From assembly GCA_025362325.1 (NCBI GenBank), contig JANYGO010000332.1:1-64000 (forward strand): DNA of 64,000 nucleotides, read 5' to 3'. Position 1 is the first letter of the stretch. Each line of letters begins with the position of its first letter. The translations under genes were made by a program, and so were the position numbers. The stretch is from Cyanobacteriota bacterium. Its GTDB lineage: Bacteria; Cyanobacteriota; Cyanobacteriia; Cyanobacteriales; Microcoleaceae. Positions 48,631-59,264 of the stretch are shown here, in pieces. The notes under the pieces were generated by a model that ran no database searches, was not told where the DNA came from, and saw only the letters and a program-made list of their open reading frames with translations.

Positions 48631-51135
48631 ATGACAACTTCAAGATTTGACATTCAAGACTGGAAACGCCGCTTTTTTTGGCGGATTTCGCGCATACCGG
48701 CCGCAACGCTAGTCGTGTTGGGGACGGTTGCTTTCGCAGGTGCGATCGCCGGAGCCTGGTTTAGCGGTGAAGGTACTGTCAGCGGCATTTTTGCCACAAT
48801 CAATACTTGGCAGCAAAACCCGCCTGTTTGGCTGCAAGTACCCGCTGCGAGCAAAATGTATTTGTTAGTGCCGACTTTTGTCCTAGTATCGGCGGCTTTA
48901 GTTGCAATGAAAATTTCGCCTCAGCCCCAGACTCGATCGCGCGCTGTGGTAGTTGCGATAGTTTTGGCTTTAACTATTCGCTACGTTTTGTGGCGATCGC
49001 TAGCCACTCTCAATTTAAGCAATCCCCTCAACGGTATCTTTAGTTTGGGGCTGTTTTTCTTAGAAATGCTGATGGTGTTGAGTACCAGCATTCAAATGTA
49101 TTTAATGCTGAGAGTGAAAGACAGGCGCCGAGAAGCCGATCGCATGGCAGTTGCAGTTGCAGAGGGAAACTTCGCCCCAACAGTCGATATTTTTATCCCA
49201 ACTTATAACGAACCGATTTTTATTTTACGGCGCACTGTCATCGGCTGTCAAGCTTTAGATTATCCCAACAAACAAGTATATTTGCTCGACGATACGCAGC
49301 GCCATGAAATCAAATTGCTAGCAAAAGAACTGGGATGTGAGTATATAAGCCGACCAGATAATAGTTATGCCAAAGCTGGCAACCTCAATCACGCCACAGC
49401 CCTAACGAATGCAGAACTAATTGTAGTTTTTGATGCAGACTTCATTCCCACTAAAAACTTTTTAACCAGAACAGTTGGCTTTTTTCAAAATCCCGAAATC
49501 GCCCTCGTCCAAACACCGCAAAGCTTTTACAACCATGACCCCCTCGCCCGAAATTTGGGATTAGAAAATCTTCTCACTTCGGAAGAAGAAGTATTTTACA
49601 GGCAAATTGAAAATATCAAAGATGGCGCCGATAGCGTAATTTGTGCTGGCACGTCTTTTGTGATGAGGCGCAGCGCCCTAGAAACAGTGGGAGGCTTTGT
49701 TACAGATTCAGTCTGCGAAGACTATTTTACCGGAATTCGCCTATCAGCAACCGGGTATCGCTTAGTTTATTTAGATGAAAAATTGAGTGCAGGTTTGGCT
49801 GCTGAAAATATAGAAGCCCATCTAACTCAAAGGCTGCGCTGGGCACGGGGCACACTTCAGGCATTTTTTATTGATTCCAATCCTTTAACGATTCGCGGCC
49901 TCAGATTCATCCAAAGGTTGTCTCACCTGGAAGGATTGCTGCACTGGTTTACCAGTTTAAGCAGGGTTTTGTTTTTGTTGATGCCTTTAGCTTATTCGTT
50001 TCTGGGCGTACTTCCTTTGCGGACAAATGCGCGGGAATTGCTGTACTTTTTCCTGCCTTATTATTTGGTGCAAGTTACAGTGTTTTCTTGGCTGAACCGC
50101 AAATCGCGATCGGCTTTGCTGTCGGATGTTTACTCGTTCGTGCAGTGTATTCCTTTAGCGGTGACGGTGGTGAGTGCCATGCTGAATCCCTTTCAGAAAG
50201 GGTTTAAGGTGACGCCCAAAGGAATTGCGAGCGATCGCTTTAGTTTTAACTGGAATTTGGGATGGCCTTTGATTGTATTATTCGCAGCGACAGCATTCAG
50301 TTTGTTCCATAATTTAAACATTCATTTAGTTAAAAGTTTTGGCAGCTTGCAGGCAATATCAGAAACTACAGATTGGTCAAAAGGCATGAGTTTGGGCTGG
50401 ATTTGGAGCGCTTACAACCTGCTGATGTTGGGGATTGCGCTGCTGATTTTGGTGGATATTCCTAAGCCGGATATTTACGAATGGTTCAATTTGCGCCGGG
50501 TTGTACAATTGAATGTGGGCGGTGAAAGTTTTTGGGGAATAACGACTGTAATTTCGGAAAGTGGTGCTGAAGTTGCTTTGACACAGCGGCCGAGTTTTGC
50601 AGTCAAAGATCAAGGCAGTAAACAGAGTTTTACAGCAGCAGGGATGTTGCAAAAATATGCTGTTCAGACAAGTTTATCGCAGGGTAAAATCAAAGAAATC
50701 GCTCGCAGCGCGGCCGTCAAATCGAGGAAATCGCTAGCACCGGCTGTTCTGGAGTTCGACACCGAAGCCGGTTTTATCAACCCTTTGATTGATTGTGACT
50801 CGGCGACTCTGGAAATTATGGAAGAGGAATGTTTGATTCCTGTGGCTAAGATTGAGTTGGTTAGCGATAAATCTCATTTGGAGTCTAGTCTTCGGGGTAC
50901 AGCAGGGTATAGTTTTGCGGAGTTTCCGACTGTGCGAATTGCGTTCGATCGCCTGAACATTAGTCAACACCGCTGTTTGATCGAAATGCTGTACTGTCGC
51001 CCGGGCCAGTGGAAGCGGCAGGAAACGCCCGGAGAATGGCGTTCGCTGTGGCTGTTATTGAGAATTGCTTTGAAACCGAGGGCTGTTTTTGAGAGAAACA
51101 GGCAAGTTAGACCGATCGCAGTTTCGCAAGTTTAA
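48631..51135 (+). CDS. Cellulose synthase-like family 2 glycosyltransferase (BcsA-like) with C-terminal PilZ-like region
   Basis: 'VDIFIPTYNEP', 'VFDADFIP', 'CEDYFTGIRL', 'QRLRWARGTLQAF' (QxxRW). Confidence 0.9.
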   Translation: MTTSRFDIQDWKRRFFWRISRIPAATLVVLGTVAFAGAIAGAWFSGEGTVSGIFATINTWQQNPPVWLQVPAASKMYLLVPTFVLVSAALVAMKISPQPQTRSRAVVVAIVLALTIRYVLWRSLATLNLSNPLNGIFSLGLFFLEMLMVLSTSIQMYLMLRVKDRRREADRMAVAVAEGNFAPTVDIFIPTYNEPIFILRRTVIGCQALDYPNKQVYLLDDTQRHEIKLLAKELGCEYISRPDNSYAKAGNLNHATALTNAELIVVFDADFIPTKNFLTRTVGFFQNPEIALVQTPQSFYNHDPLARNLGLENLLTSEEEVFYRQIENIKDGADSVICAGTSFVMRRSALETVGGFVTDSVCEDYFTGIRLSATGYRLVYLDEKLSAGLAAENIEAHLTQRLRWARGTLQAFFIDSNPLTIRGLRFIQRLSHLEGLLHWFTSLSRVLFLLMPLAYSFLGVLPLRTNARELLYFFLPYYLVQVTVFSWLNRKSRSALLSDVYSFVQCIPLAVTVVSAMLNPFQKGFKVTPKGIASDRFSFNWNLGWPLIVLFAATAFSLFHNLNIHLVKSFGSLQAISETTDWSKGMSLGWIWSAYNLLMLGIALLILVDIPKPDIYEWFNLRRVVQLNVGGESFWGITTVISESGAEVALTQRPSFAVKDQGSKQSFTAAGMLQKYAVQTSLSQGKIKEIARSAAVKSRKSLAPAVLEFDTEAGFINPLIDCDSATLEIMEEECLIPVAKIELVSDKSHLESSLRGTAGYSFAEFPTVRIAFDRLNISQHRCLIEMLYCRPGQWKRQETPGEWRSLWLLLRIALKPRAVFERNRQVRPIAVSQV

Positions 51136-51206
51136 CTCGAATTCGCTACACACTCTCGTCTGTGCAATGCGAATTTTCGGACGGGCTGGCTATTTTTGCC
51201 ACAAGT

Positions 51207-51377
51207 CTATTGCTTCGGTTTGGGTGTCGGGGCGTAGGGCAAATTTGGGCTTTGTGTCGGTGAAACCGGGAGATTTGCGCGGCTGCGGCCGGCCAGCCAC
51301 CAAATACCTGCACCTACGAGGGCGATCGTAATTAACAGCGACAAAATCACAATCGGAGCTTTATTTTTGGGAGACAT
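51207..51377 (-). CDS. Small ORF (56 aa) paralogous to the N-terminus of the adjacent substrate-binding protein
   Basis: MSPKNKAPIVILSLLITIALVGAGIWWLAGRSRANLPVSPTQSPNLPYAPTPKPKQ vs MSQKNETAVLVLSLLFTIGLAGAGIWWLTSRGG...; absent from ORF track. Confidence 0.6.
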   Translation of the reverse strand: MSPKNKAPIVILSLLITIALVGAGIWWLAGRSRANLPVSPTQSPNLPYAPTPKPKQ

Positions 51378-51453
51378 AACAGCATAATTTTAGATCGGAC
51401 GGCGGTTGAAACCGCCCAGTCTTCGACAAACATTATAACAATGACAATACAAT

Positions 51454-52887
51454 TCATAAACCGGATATCGGCACAAATTCGTAACCGTAACTGGTGCGAT
51501 TTCCCGGTTTAACAATTACTAACTGAACTGCTCGATTGCGATCGCCCGAAGGTAAAAAGCGAATCGGCCCCGATGCTCCTTGTGCCGAAAAATCCGATGC
51601 CGATAAAGCTTGTTGAATGCCTGTACGAGTCGGATTGCGCCCTAAACCGGCAATTAGCGCGATCGCCGCATCGTAAGCTAAAGCTGTGCGCCAACTTACT
51701 TCAGCATTCCAAAGTTGTTTCGATGTTTGAGGAAAGCTTGACTGCGGATCTGCGAGAATGTGCCAAGGAACTGCCAGCACCATATTTACTGCTCCTGCAC
51801 CACCAATTTGCAGTGTTTTAGCAGTATAAACGTCGTCTCCTGCTAGTAACGGCAGCCGTTTGGCGTTGACTTGCACTACTTGTAAAGCTTGGTCTAGCGT
51901 GGCGGTATTGGCTGCTAACATAATCACTTCTGCTCCCTGGGCGATCGCACTTTTAAAGCTCTCGGTAGCATTAAAATTGCCCTTAGCAAAGTCAAATTCC
52001 GATACTACTTGTCCGCCATCTCCGTAAAGAGCCGTCGTGAATTCACTTTTTAAAGATTTGCTATAATTGCTAGCAGAATTGAAAAATACAGCCGCTTTTT
52101 TCTTTTGCAATTTTGTCAGCATATAGCGGGAAAGAGAATTCGCAGCAAATCGATCGCTCGGCACTGTCCGAAATATGTTGCTGCCAATTCCTGATAGTTG
52201 CACAGACGTACTGATCGGAGAAATTGCTACTAATTGATTTTGCTGGTAAATCTTGCTGGCTGCTAGCGTTGCGTCAGAACTAAAATGCCCGATTACTCCT
52301 AAAACTTCTGAGTTATTTGTTAAAGCACTGGCAATTTGTGAGGCAATCTGTGGGTTGTCGTCGTCGTTAGCAATTAGCACTTTTAATGGAGTACCGTTAA
52401 TCCCGCCACTTTGGTTAATTTCATTTTGAGCTTGAGCGACACCCCGCAGAATTTCTTGAGCACCATTGATATCGGCGCCAATGGGAACCGCTGCGGCAAT
52501 TGTGTAGGATTTTTGGTTGCCGATGCGGGCGTTGTTGAGGTAAATTAGTGCTTCGGGATCGTTGCGATTGGTTTTCAGCGAAGCTTGTAAATCGGAAATA
52601 GCTGCGTTATAGTTGCCAGATGCGATCGCCTGTACTGCTGCTTGTTTGGTGGTTGTTGCTCCATCTGGAATTAACAGTTTTTTTCCGGTACTCAGACGCT
52701 GCCCAATTGCTGGCTCTGACTCCGGGGAATTCCCAGTCGGGGGCTTAGAAAACGTCTGATTTTCGGGTGATAAACCTCCGGGGGTGATGCCGCCGCGACT
52801 TGTCAGCCACCAAATTCCTGCACCGGCTAGCCCGATCGTAAATAGGAGCGATAATACGAGAACAGCGGTTTCATTTTTTTGGGACAT
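51454..52887 (-). CDS. ABC transporter substrate-binding protein (branched-chain amino-acid type)
   Basis: 'IAAAVPIGADINGAQEILRGVAQAQNEINQSGGINGTPLKVLIANDDDNPQIA...VIGHFSSDATLAAS'. Confidence 0.88.
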   Translation of the reverse strand: MSQKNETAVLVLSLLFTIGLAGAGIWWLTSRGGITPGGLSPENQTFSKPPTGNSPESEPAIGQRLSTGKKLLIPDGATTTKQAAVQAIASGNYNAAISDLQASLKTNRNDPEALIYLNNARIGNQKSYTIAAAVPIGADINGAQEILRGVAQAQNEINQSGGINGTPLKVLIANDDDNPQIASQIASALTNNSEVLGVIGHFSSDATLAASKIYQQNQLVAISPISTSVQLSGIGSNIFRTVPSDRFAANSLSRYMLTKLQKKKAAVFFNSASNYSKSLKSEFTTALYGDGGQVVSEFDFAKGNFNATESFKSAIAQGAEVIMLAANTATLDQALQVVQVNAKRLPLLAGDDVYTAKTLQIGGAGAVNMVLAVPWHILADPQSSFPQTSKQLWNAEVSWRTALAYDAAIALIAGLGRNPTRTGIQQALSASDFSAQGASGPIRFLPSGDRNRAVQLVIVKPGNRTSYGYEFVPISGL

Positions 52888-53202
52888 GGCTGCACAGTTT
52901 TAGATTTTAGGTTTTAGATTCAACGACTCAGGAAGAAGGCAGAAGGCAGACTTGTCCTGAGTGTAGCCGAAGGGAGGAAGGAGGTAGAAGGCAGGAGGAG
53001 AAAAACTAATCTAATTATATTTTGACATTTTTTTGATTAATCTTAGATACTCATGGAGGCACGGATACCTAGCAACTGGGTTTGATGGACGAAAATACAC
53101 AGGTTGCGGCCCGGCGAAATAGTCAAAAACCAAGGTTATAAGGCGTTGTCCATGCGATCGCTAACGGTTAGGATTATTTAACTGAATGCGATCGGAAAAT
53201 AA

Positions 53203-53224
53203 AAACCCCAAGGCTGGGGGTTTT
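53203..53224. terminator. Intrinsic terminator (bidirectional-looking)
   Basis: AACCCCA-aggc-TGGGGGTTTT. Confidence 0.75.
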
Positions 53225-53499
53225 CTGCTGAATCAACTGTCACTTTAAAAAAGTGTCAGGATGTAAACACTTTTGAGCTGTTCATATCACAATTATTTAT
53301 TAAAATGTTTTTCTTAATTATATCTTTATTTTTTAACGTAAACTCGACAGTGGGGGAGTTGACAACCATCAAGGATTGGGGTGAAAGATTAAAGTTTTTT
53401 GAAGTTTAGCAAAAATCCTGCAATCTTTTGTAATATAAACAGGAAAGTTGAAAAATATCTAAAGACAAACTAATTAGATAAAAGAGTCGCTAAGGTAGT

Positions 53500-53898
53500 A
53501 AGTGTCAGGAACCCCAGCCTAAAGGCATGAGGCTTGTTAGAGAAATTTAGTAAGCTATTCTGACCAGACCCCTAGCAATAGGAGCCGATATGTAGGTCAA
53601 GACACCGGGCGGATGCGTGCCAGTCCCCTGCTCTGTCGTTACCCGCCCGACCAGTTTTAAGGTCACTGAAACAGTGCGTGTAACCGAACAAGCCCATATA
53701 TCTCGGTCGAGGCAAACATTACCCCGTAAGGGAGGCTCCATCGCGAGCAAAATACTATGCGTACAGGATTGGAACATTTGAAGCGGTAATTGTCCCGTTG
53801 AAAGTGCAATACAAAAGTACCCCGAATTGACCGATCCCAAGTTGCTTAGTAAATTCAAAAATGCAAAGCCGTCCTAGAAGGACGGGGTTTCAAACCCA
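53500..53898 (+). ncRNA. HEARO-type (IscB omega) RNA, stand-alone, with terminal IS200/IS605-like hairpin
   Basis: 'gtcaggaaccccaGCCTaaaGGCatgaggcttgttagagaaatttagtaagctattctgaccagaccCCTAgcaaTAGGagccgatatgtaggtcaagacaccgggcggatgcg...acccgcccg...CACTGaaaCAGTG...' and terminal CCGTCCTagAAGGACGG; no iscB ORF adjacent. Confidence 0.75.
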
Positions 53899-54014
53899 TA
53901 ATTTTGATGACAACTTGTCCGATAAAAAAGTGTTAAGCTCGGCTAAGCTCAGCCAAAACAAAACCGCAATATTTAATTAAGCTCGATTCGATAACAAAGG
54001 CTAAGGTAAAGTTC

Positions 54015-54929
54015 ATGGCAAACTCAGTTTTAAATCAGCCAAACGCAGCAGCAGGAGTGCAGTGGCAGCCAAAAGATATTATCCGCGGCCTAGTGTGGAA
54101 AATTGCGATCGCAACCTGGCTGTTGATGGCTGTAGGCAGCGCTACGCGGGTAATGAACGCGGGCCTCGCTTGCCCGGACTGGCCGCTGTGCTACGGTCAA
54201 TTAATACCCACAGCACAGATGAATTTGCAGGTGTTTCTGGAGTGGTTTCACCGTTTGGATGCAGCAGCAATTGGCTTAAGCGCGATCGCCCTTTTAGGAC
54301 TTTCTGTGTTCTACCGCAGCCGCCTGCCTTCATGGGTGCCGTTTGCCAGTGCTGGGGCAGTATTTTTAATAGTTTTTCAAGGCGTATTGGGCGGATTGAC
54401 TGTAACACAACTGCTCAGATTTGACATCGTTACCGCTCATTTGGGAACCGCTTTACTGTTTTTTTGCGCCCTGCTAGCGATCGGTTTTATGCTGAGTCCC
54501 TACGAAGCTACAGGCAATACAGGCAAATTAGCATGGGTAAGTTCGATCGCAGCACTGCTAGTTTACCTGCAAAGTCTGCTAGGAGCATTAGTCGCCTCCA
54601 GATGGGCGCTGCATCAATGTTTGGGATCGTCAGAATTGTGTTCGGTAATGAACAGCCATATCGCTGGTATCGTACCAGCTACCGCAGCAACTTTAGCAGT
54701 AGCAGTAATGGCTTGGCGACAACCAGCACTAAGTTCAAACTTGCGAAAATTAGGGAATTGGGCGAGTGTTTGTCTGATTGCTCAATTAGTTTTGGGATTG
54801 GCAACTTTCCGGCTGCACCTTCAGGTAGAACCGCTGACAGTCGCCCACCAAGCAGTCGGCGCAGCGTTGCTGGGAACTCTGGTAGCGTTTAGCATTTTAG
54901 CGTGGCGCGATCGAGTTTTATCAGCTTGA
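54015..54929 (+). CDS. ctaA: Heme A synthase (COX15/CtaA)
   Basis: 'GSATRVMNAGLACPDWPLCYGQLIP...EWFHRLDAAAIG...TAHLGTALL...VAHQAVGAALLG'. Confidence 0.93.
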   Translation: MANSVLNQPNAAAGVQWQPKDIIRGLVWKIAIATWLLMAVGSATRVMNAGLACPDWPLCYGQLIPTAQMNLQVFLEWFHRLDAAAIGLSAIALLGLSVFYRSRLPSWVPFASAGAVFLIVFQGVLGGLTVTQLLRFDIVTAHLGTALLFFCALLAIGFMLSPYEATGNTGKLAWVSSIAALLVYLQSLLGALVASRWALHQCLGSSELCSVMNSHIAGIVPATAATLAVAVMAWRQPALSSNLRKLGNWASVCLIAQLVLGLATFRLHLQVEPLTVAHQAVGAALLGTLVAFSILAWRDRVLSA

Positions 54930-55101
54930 AAATAAACCGCATCCCGTAAGAACCAATTTATTTATCGCTGCGTGAGAGGGAAGTTTACCAATCCTTTTAG
55001 CGATAGTAAATTTCTCGGCTAAAATCGCCCCCTAATGACTAATGACCAATGACCAACGGCCAATGACTAATTCGCAAATAATTACTAATAGCTTACAACC
55101 A

Positions 55102-56079
55102 ATGCAAGAAATCCTTACCACCGACAGCCCCCGCCTCCACGAAAACTTTTCAAAAGTGCTGAAAAGTTACTACCAACTAACAAAACCGAGAATTATTCTG
55201 CTGCTGCTAATCACCACATCAGCAGGAATGTGGATGGCCGCCAAAGGAGAAGTAGACCCGCTATTGTTGGTATCAACTATTACCGGAGGCGCTTTAGCTT
55301 CCGCGTCGGCTAATACGATTAATTGCATTTACGACAGCGACATCGACTATATCATGGAGCGCACCCGCTGGCGGCCGATTCCTTCGGGGCGTGTCAAGAA
55401 GCGGGATGCTTTGATATTTGCGATCGTCCTAGCGACAATATCCTTTACATTACTGACAGTAGTTGCCAACTTATTAGCAGCATTGCTAGCCATGTCGGGC
55501 ATCGTTTTCTACGTCCTAATTTACACCCACTGGCTGAAGCGCCACAGCGTGCAAAACATCGTCATCGGCGGTGCTGCTGGGGCGATTCCCCCGCTAGTTG
55601 GATGGGCTGCGGTGACGGGAGATTTGAGTTGGGGCGCGTGGCTGCTGTTTGGGATTATCTTCCTGTGGACACCGCCGCATTTTTGGGCATTAGCAATGAT
55701 GATTCGCGACGAATACGAGGGAGTAGGCGTGCCGATGTTGCCAGTAATTGAAGGCGACGAAGAGACAGCCCGCCAAATTTGGATTTACACATTATTGATG
55801 CTTCCTGCAACTTTGCTGCTAGTGTATCCGCTGAATTTAGCCGGCCCGGTGTATGCGGGTACTGCGATTTTCCTCGGTGCTATTTTTGCTCAAAAGGCTT
55901 GGTTGCTGTTGCAGACTCCAGAGGACAAGAACGTAGCGCGATCGCTCTTTAAATACTCTATTCTGTATCTGATGCTATTGTGCGCTGGAATCGTGGTTGA
56001 CAGTTTGCCCGCGACTCACAATTTTACTGCTGCTGTTGTGCAAAATGTGCAAACTTTGATTAGTACAGTTGTGATGTAG
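55102..56079 (+). CDS. ctaB: Protoheme IX farnesyltransferase
   Basis: '[21 protein letters not shown]', '[25 protein letters not shown]'; possible earlier start at 55042 in repeat DNA. Confidence 0.93.
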   Translation: MQEILTTDSPRLHENFSKVLKSYYQLTKPRIILLLLITTSAGMWMAAKGEVDPLLLVSTITGGALASASANTINCIYDSDIDYIMERTRWRPIPSGRVKKRDALIFAIVLATISFTLLTVVANLLAALLAMSGIVFYVLIYTHWLKRHSVQNIVIGGAAGAIPPLVGWAAVTGDLSWGAWLLFGIIFLWTPPHFWALAMMIRDEYEGVGVPMLPVIEGDEETARQIWIYTLLMLPATLLLVYPLNLAGPVYAGTAIFLGAIFAQKAWLLLQTPEDKNVARSLFKYSILYLMLLCAGIVVDSLPATHNFTAAVVQNVQTLISTVVM

Positions 56080-56111
56080 CAATCAGTTAAATTGAAGTTC
56101 TTAAAATGAAG

Positions 56112-56130
56112 CCCGCACCTTGCGGGTTTT
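56112..56130 (+). terminator. Intrinsic terminator after ctaB
   Basis: CCCGCA-cct-TGCGGG-TTTT. Confidence 0.75.
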
Positions 56131-56296
56131 GTTTATGGTAAAATAGCGATCGCCATTCTCCTATATGCGTTAATCAGCGTTAATCTGCTTTAATCTGCGG
56201 TAAAAAAAGAGCGAAGGAACATCAAAGAAATCATTAAGCTAAATGCTGACTGTGGTAGCCACCCGCGTGTAAAATTAAAACTAGAGGAAAGTTCTG

Positions 56297-56536
56297 ATGA
56301 CTGAGAATACTGTGAAAGTAGAGATATCATTTCAATCACTACTGGAAGCTATTTCGTCGCTGGAAATTGCTGAAAGATACAAGATAGGGGAATTTTTGGA
56401 AGCTGAGTTATTTGCGAATGAGGAAGATTCTTCAGAAGACATTGCCGCCATTGAAGCTGCCCGCGATGACTACAAAGCTGGAGACTACACAACTTTCGAT
56501 CGATACATGGCCAGGCGGGCCAATAAATCTGCTTGA
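56297..56536 (+). CDS. Small hypothetical acidic protein, antitoxin-like
   Basis: 79-aa ORF. Confidence 0.55.
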   Translation: MTENTVKVEISFQSLLEAISSLEIAERYKIGEFLEAELFANEEDSSEDIAAIEAARDDYKAGDYTTFDRYMARRANKSA

Positions 56537-56712
56537 CTGACACATAAATATCAAAGAAAACGGGTTTTTGACCAGTGTTAAAGGGTGAGATGCAGTATTT
56601 CTGTAAAAAAAGCCGGTTTCCGCCTAAGTCCTAGATAACGATGAACCTTTTCTTTCACCGTCTGTGGCTCGAAAATCGCTACAATTAAGCTATCAAATTC
56701 GCCTGCAATACT

Positions 56713-57282
56713 ATGATTGCCATCCCCTCTGGATTTAGCCCCGAAGAGTACCTTTCCCTGGAACATGACAATACAGTCCGACATGAATATCAGCGTGGCT
56801 TAGTCTATGCAATGGCCGGAGGTAGCGACGATCATGATGAACTATCGTTGAATCTAATTGAACTTTTGCGCCTGAAGCTTCGAGATGGGGGTTGCTCTGT
56901 GCGATCGGGTAATGTGAAGGTGAATTATGCGGGTGAGTTTTTCTACTATCCCGATGCCTTTGTGACGTGCGATCCGCGAGATAGGAGCGATCGCTATGTG
57001 AAGCGCTATCCTAAGTTGATTGCTGAGGTGTTGTCTCCTTCGACTGAAAAGTTCGATCGCACTGATAAGTTTGATGATTATCGACAGTTGGAATCCTTGG
57101 AAGAGTATGTTTTAATCGCGCAGGATGAGATGCGAGTTGAGTGTCGCCGTCGGGTGAAAGATGGGGGTGGGGAACGATGGGAAACGGTGGTTTATGGTGC
57201 GGGGGATTTAGTGATGTTACAGAGTATTGAGCTGGAAATGGCGATCGAGGAATTATATCGCGGTGTGAGTTTGGGGCGATAA
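56713..57282 (+). CDS. Uma2 family (DUF820) endonuclease-like protein
   Basis: 'FSPEEYLSLEHDNTVRHEYQRGLVYAMAGGSDDH...YYPDAFVTCD...LIAEVLSPSTEKFDRTDKFDDYRQLESLEEYVLI'. Confidence 0.93.
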   Translation: MIAIPSGFSPEEYLSLEHDNTVRHEYQRGLVYAMAGGSDDHDELSLNLIELLRLKLRDGGCSVRSGNVKVNYAGEFFYYPDAFVTCDPRDRSDRYVKRYPKLIAEVLSPSTEKFDRTDKFDDYRQLESLEEYVLIAQDEMRVECRRRVKDGGGERWETVVYGAGDLVMLQSIELEMAIEELYRGVSLGR

Positions 57283-57344
57283 ATAAAGTAAGTTAGAGAC
57301 AAAGGTTTCAAAAGAGATGAAAACTCTATAGAGGCAAACTGGCT

Positions 57345-57590
57345 ATGAACTGGAAAGCATACATTCATTCAAATCCTAAAATTCTGCTTGGCAAGCCTGT
57401 AATTAAGGGAACGCGAATATCAGTGGAGTTCATTCTAGGGCTATTTTCAGAAGGTTGGACTCAGCAACAAGTTCTAGAAAACTACCCAACGCTTAATCCT
57501 GAATCTATCCAAGCAGTGTTTGCTTTCGCTGCGGAATGCCTCAAAAAAGACGTATTTTACACGCCTCTACTGTTTGCTAAGGCCAGTTAA
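57345..57590 (+). CDS. DUF433 domain-containing protein (antitoxin-type)
   Basis: 'IHSNPKILLGKPVIKGTRISVEFILGLFSEGWTQQQVLENYPTL'. Confidence 0.9.
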   Translation: MNWKAYIHSNPKILLGKPVIKGTRISVEFILGLFSEGWTQQQVLENYPTLNPESIQAVFAFAAECLKKDVFYTPLLFAKAS

Positions 57591-57819
57591 TGCGGATGAG
57601 GAACGGGTGATTTTGACGTTCGATCGCGATGACGGCGAACTCATTTATCGCTTGCGGTTGCGATCGCCAAGAGGTGTCATTTATTTGCGGTTTCGTCCTC
57701 ACACGCCGGAAGAACCAGCATCAATATTGTTAAATTTATTAAAGACCGAAGGATTGGAATTTGAGCAATGGTTTACGGTGGTGGAGCGCGATAGAATTCG
57801 TCAACGCCCCCTACCGTAG
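57591..57819 (+). pseudogene. N-terminally truncated DUF5615 (PIN-like) protein
   Basis: 'ADEERVILTFDRDDGELIYRLRLRSPRGVIYLRFRPHTPEEPASILLNLL' lacks the N-terminal half. Confidence 0.75.
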
Positions 57820-57933
57820 TTATTGCCGGAAGCAAGTAGTTGTGTGGATTGAGGCAGGCTTTGGGTTTAGCAGTCCTTAATTCACACTTAACGTGTTACA
57901 ATTGTAATACAAGCCTGACTCACTTATGATCTT

Positions 57934-58962
57934 ATGATGAACCTCGAACGTAAAACACATAGAGATGGCAACTTACACCCTAAAGCATTTAATTGTCTAA
58001 AACTTCTCGATGAAAGCTTTACCTATCATAACGAGCACACCCAACGGCATCCGTTCTCAATCTACTGTAGCTCAATACAGGAAGTAATGCAGTCTTTCAA
58101 TGCTGTTCTGGATGAAATAGATCAGATTTCTACGGCTTTATTTAATGCTGATGGAGATTTAGATTATCCTTTAAAAAAGCTGCCGAATTTACAAAAAGGA
58201 TTACTATACGCCTTACAATCTCACATTGATGATTGCTACGGTATTCTTAAAGTTATTCACCCATATGATAGCAAGGTTCAGGAAATATCCGCAGACGGTT
58301 GGTTAAAGAAGGTAAAACACCCTGCTTATAAGGAATTTCGGAATGCAATCAATGACTACAGAGAATCATTTGCTCCTATTGTTAATAAGATTAAACACAA
58401 TGGTGGTAAATTGCGTCCCATAATGATGTACTCAATGGGACGTGGCATAGTTGCACGTACTGTAGATAAAGGTATTCAAACTTTTCCCAAAAATGCTCGT
58501 ATTGTTGGGTATTTTCTAGAGGGGATGCAACCTAATGGACGTATAGGCCCTGATTGTGAGATTCATCGCGATGGTACAACCGCTATTTCCTTAAATCGTG
58601 ACCTACGTTATCACTTTGCAAATCTCTACCGAGTTGGCGATCATTTGAGGAGTGCAATTGCCAGTACGGTTCGTAAGCTTCACGGAAAAAAAATGCCTCG
58701 CGATCTCGCTGTTAATGATACCGTATCCCAATATGATATAGAGTCAATTGCACAACGAGTCAGTAAGCTGCCACCTCTATTCTTTGAGAATGAGTTTTCT
58801 AAGAAAACACCAGATATTAAGTTCCACCGTCATAACGGGAATGCAAATTTGATTTTGGAGGTTCCTGGTTCTCAGTATATGACTTGGGAGGGAGAATTAA
58901 TGATATATTATGAAATACAAGTAGATGCTGTTTGCCCTTACTATCAACTTCCTTACAGGTAA
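57934..58962 (+). CDS. Hypothetical protein (342 aa)
   Basis: Long ORF, no recognised motif. Confidence 0.7.
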   Translation: MMNLERKTHRDGNLHPKAFNCLKLLDESFTYHNEHTQRHPFSIYCSSIQEVMQSFNAVLDEIDQISTALFNADGDLDYPLKKLPNLQKGLLYALQSHIDDCYGILKVIHPYDSKVQEISADGWLKKVKHPAYKEFRNAINDYRESFAPIVNKIKHNGGKLRPIMMYSMGRGIVARTVDKGIQTFPKNARIVGYFLEGMQPNGRIGPDCEIHRDGTTAISLNRDLRYHFANLYRVGDHLRSAIASTVRKLHGKKMPRDLAVNDTVSQYDIESIAQRVSKLPPLFFENEFSKKTPDIKFHRHNGNANLILEVPGSQYMTWEGELMIYYEIQVDAVCPYYQLPYR

Positions 58963-59264
58963 GTCAGAAGCGTTTGTAATTCCATACCCGGAATGCCTAA
59001 CAACGAAATAAAATTGTCTAGGTTGGGTTTCGTTCCTCAAGCCAACCTAGGTGAATTTTAATTTTTAGCCTTAACTTTATTAGTTCATCACCAATTTCGA
59101 CTCAAAACCAGGAGCGATCGCCCACACCAGTCTTGTTATTATTAAAATCAATGGCTGCAAAAGAGAGCTTATACCATGTTTGCCCTCGTCTCACCAGAAA
59201 AAATTCAATTGCCTGTGAGTTCTTCCATCTATAATAAGAATTAGTTAGAGTCTAAAAAATTTTA

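Noticed and set aside
53547-53858. 103-aa minus-strand ORF
   Set aside because: Lies entirely within the HEARO-like RNA; composition follows RNA structure, not a protein.
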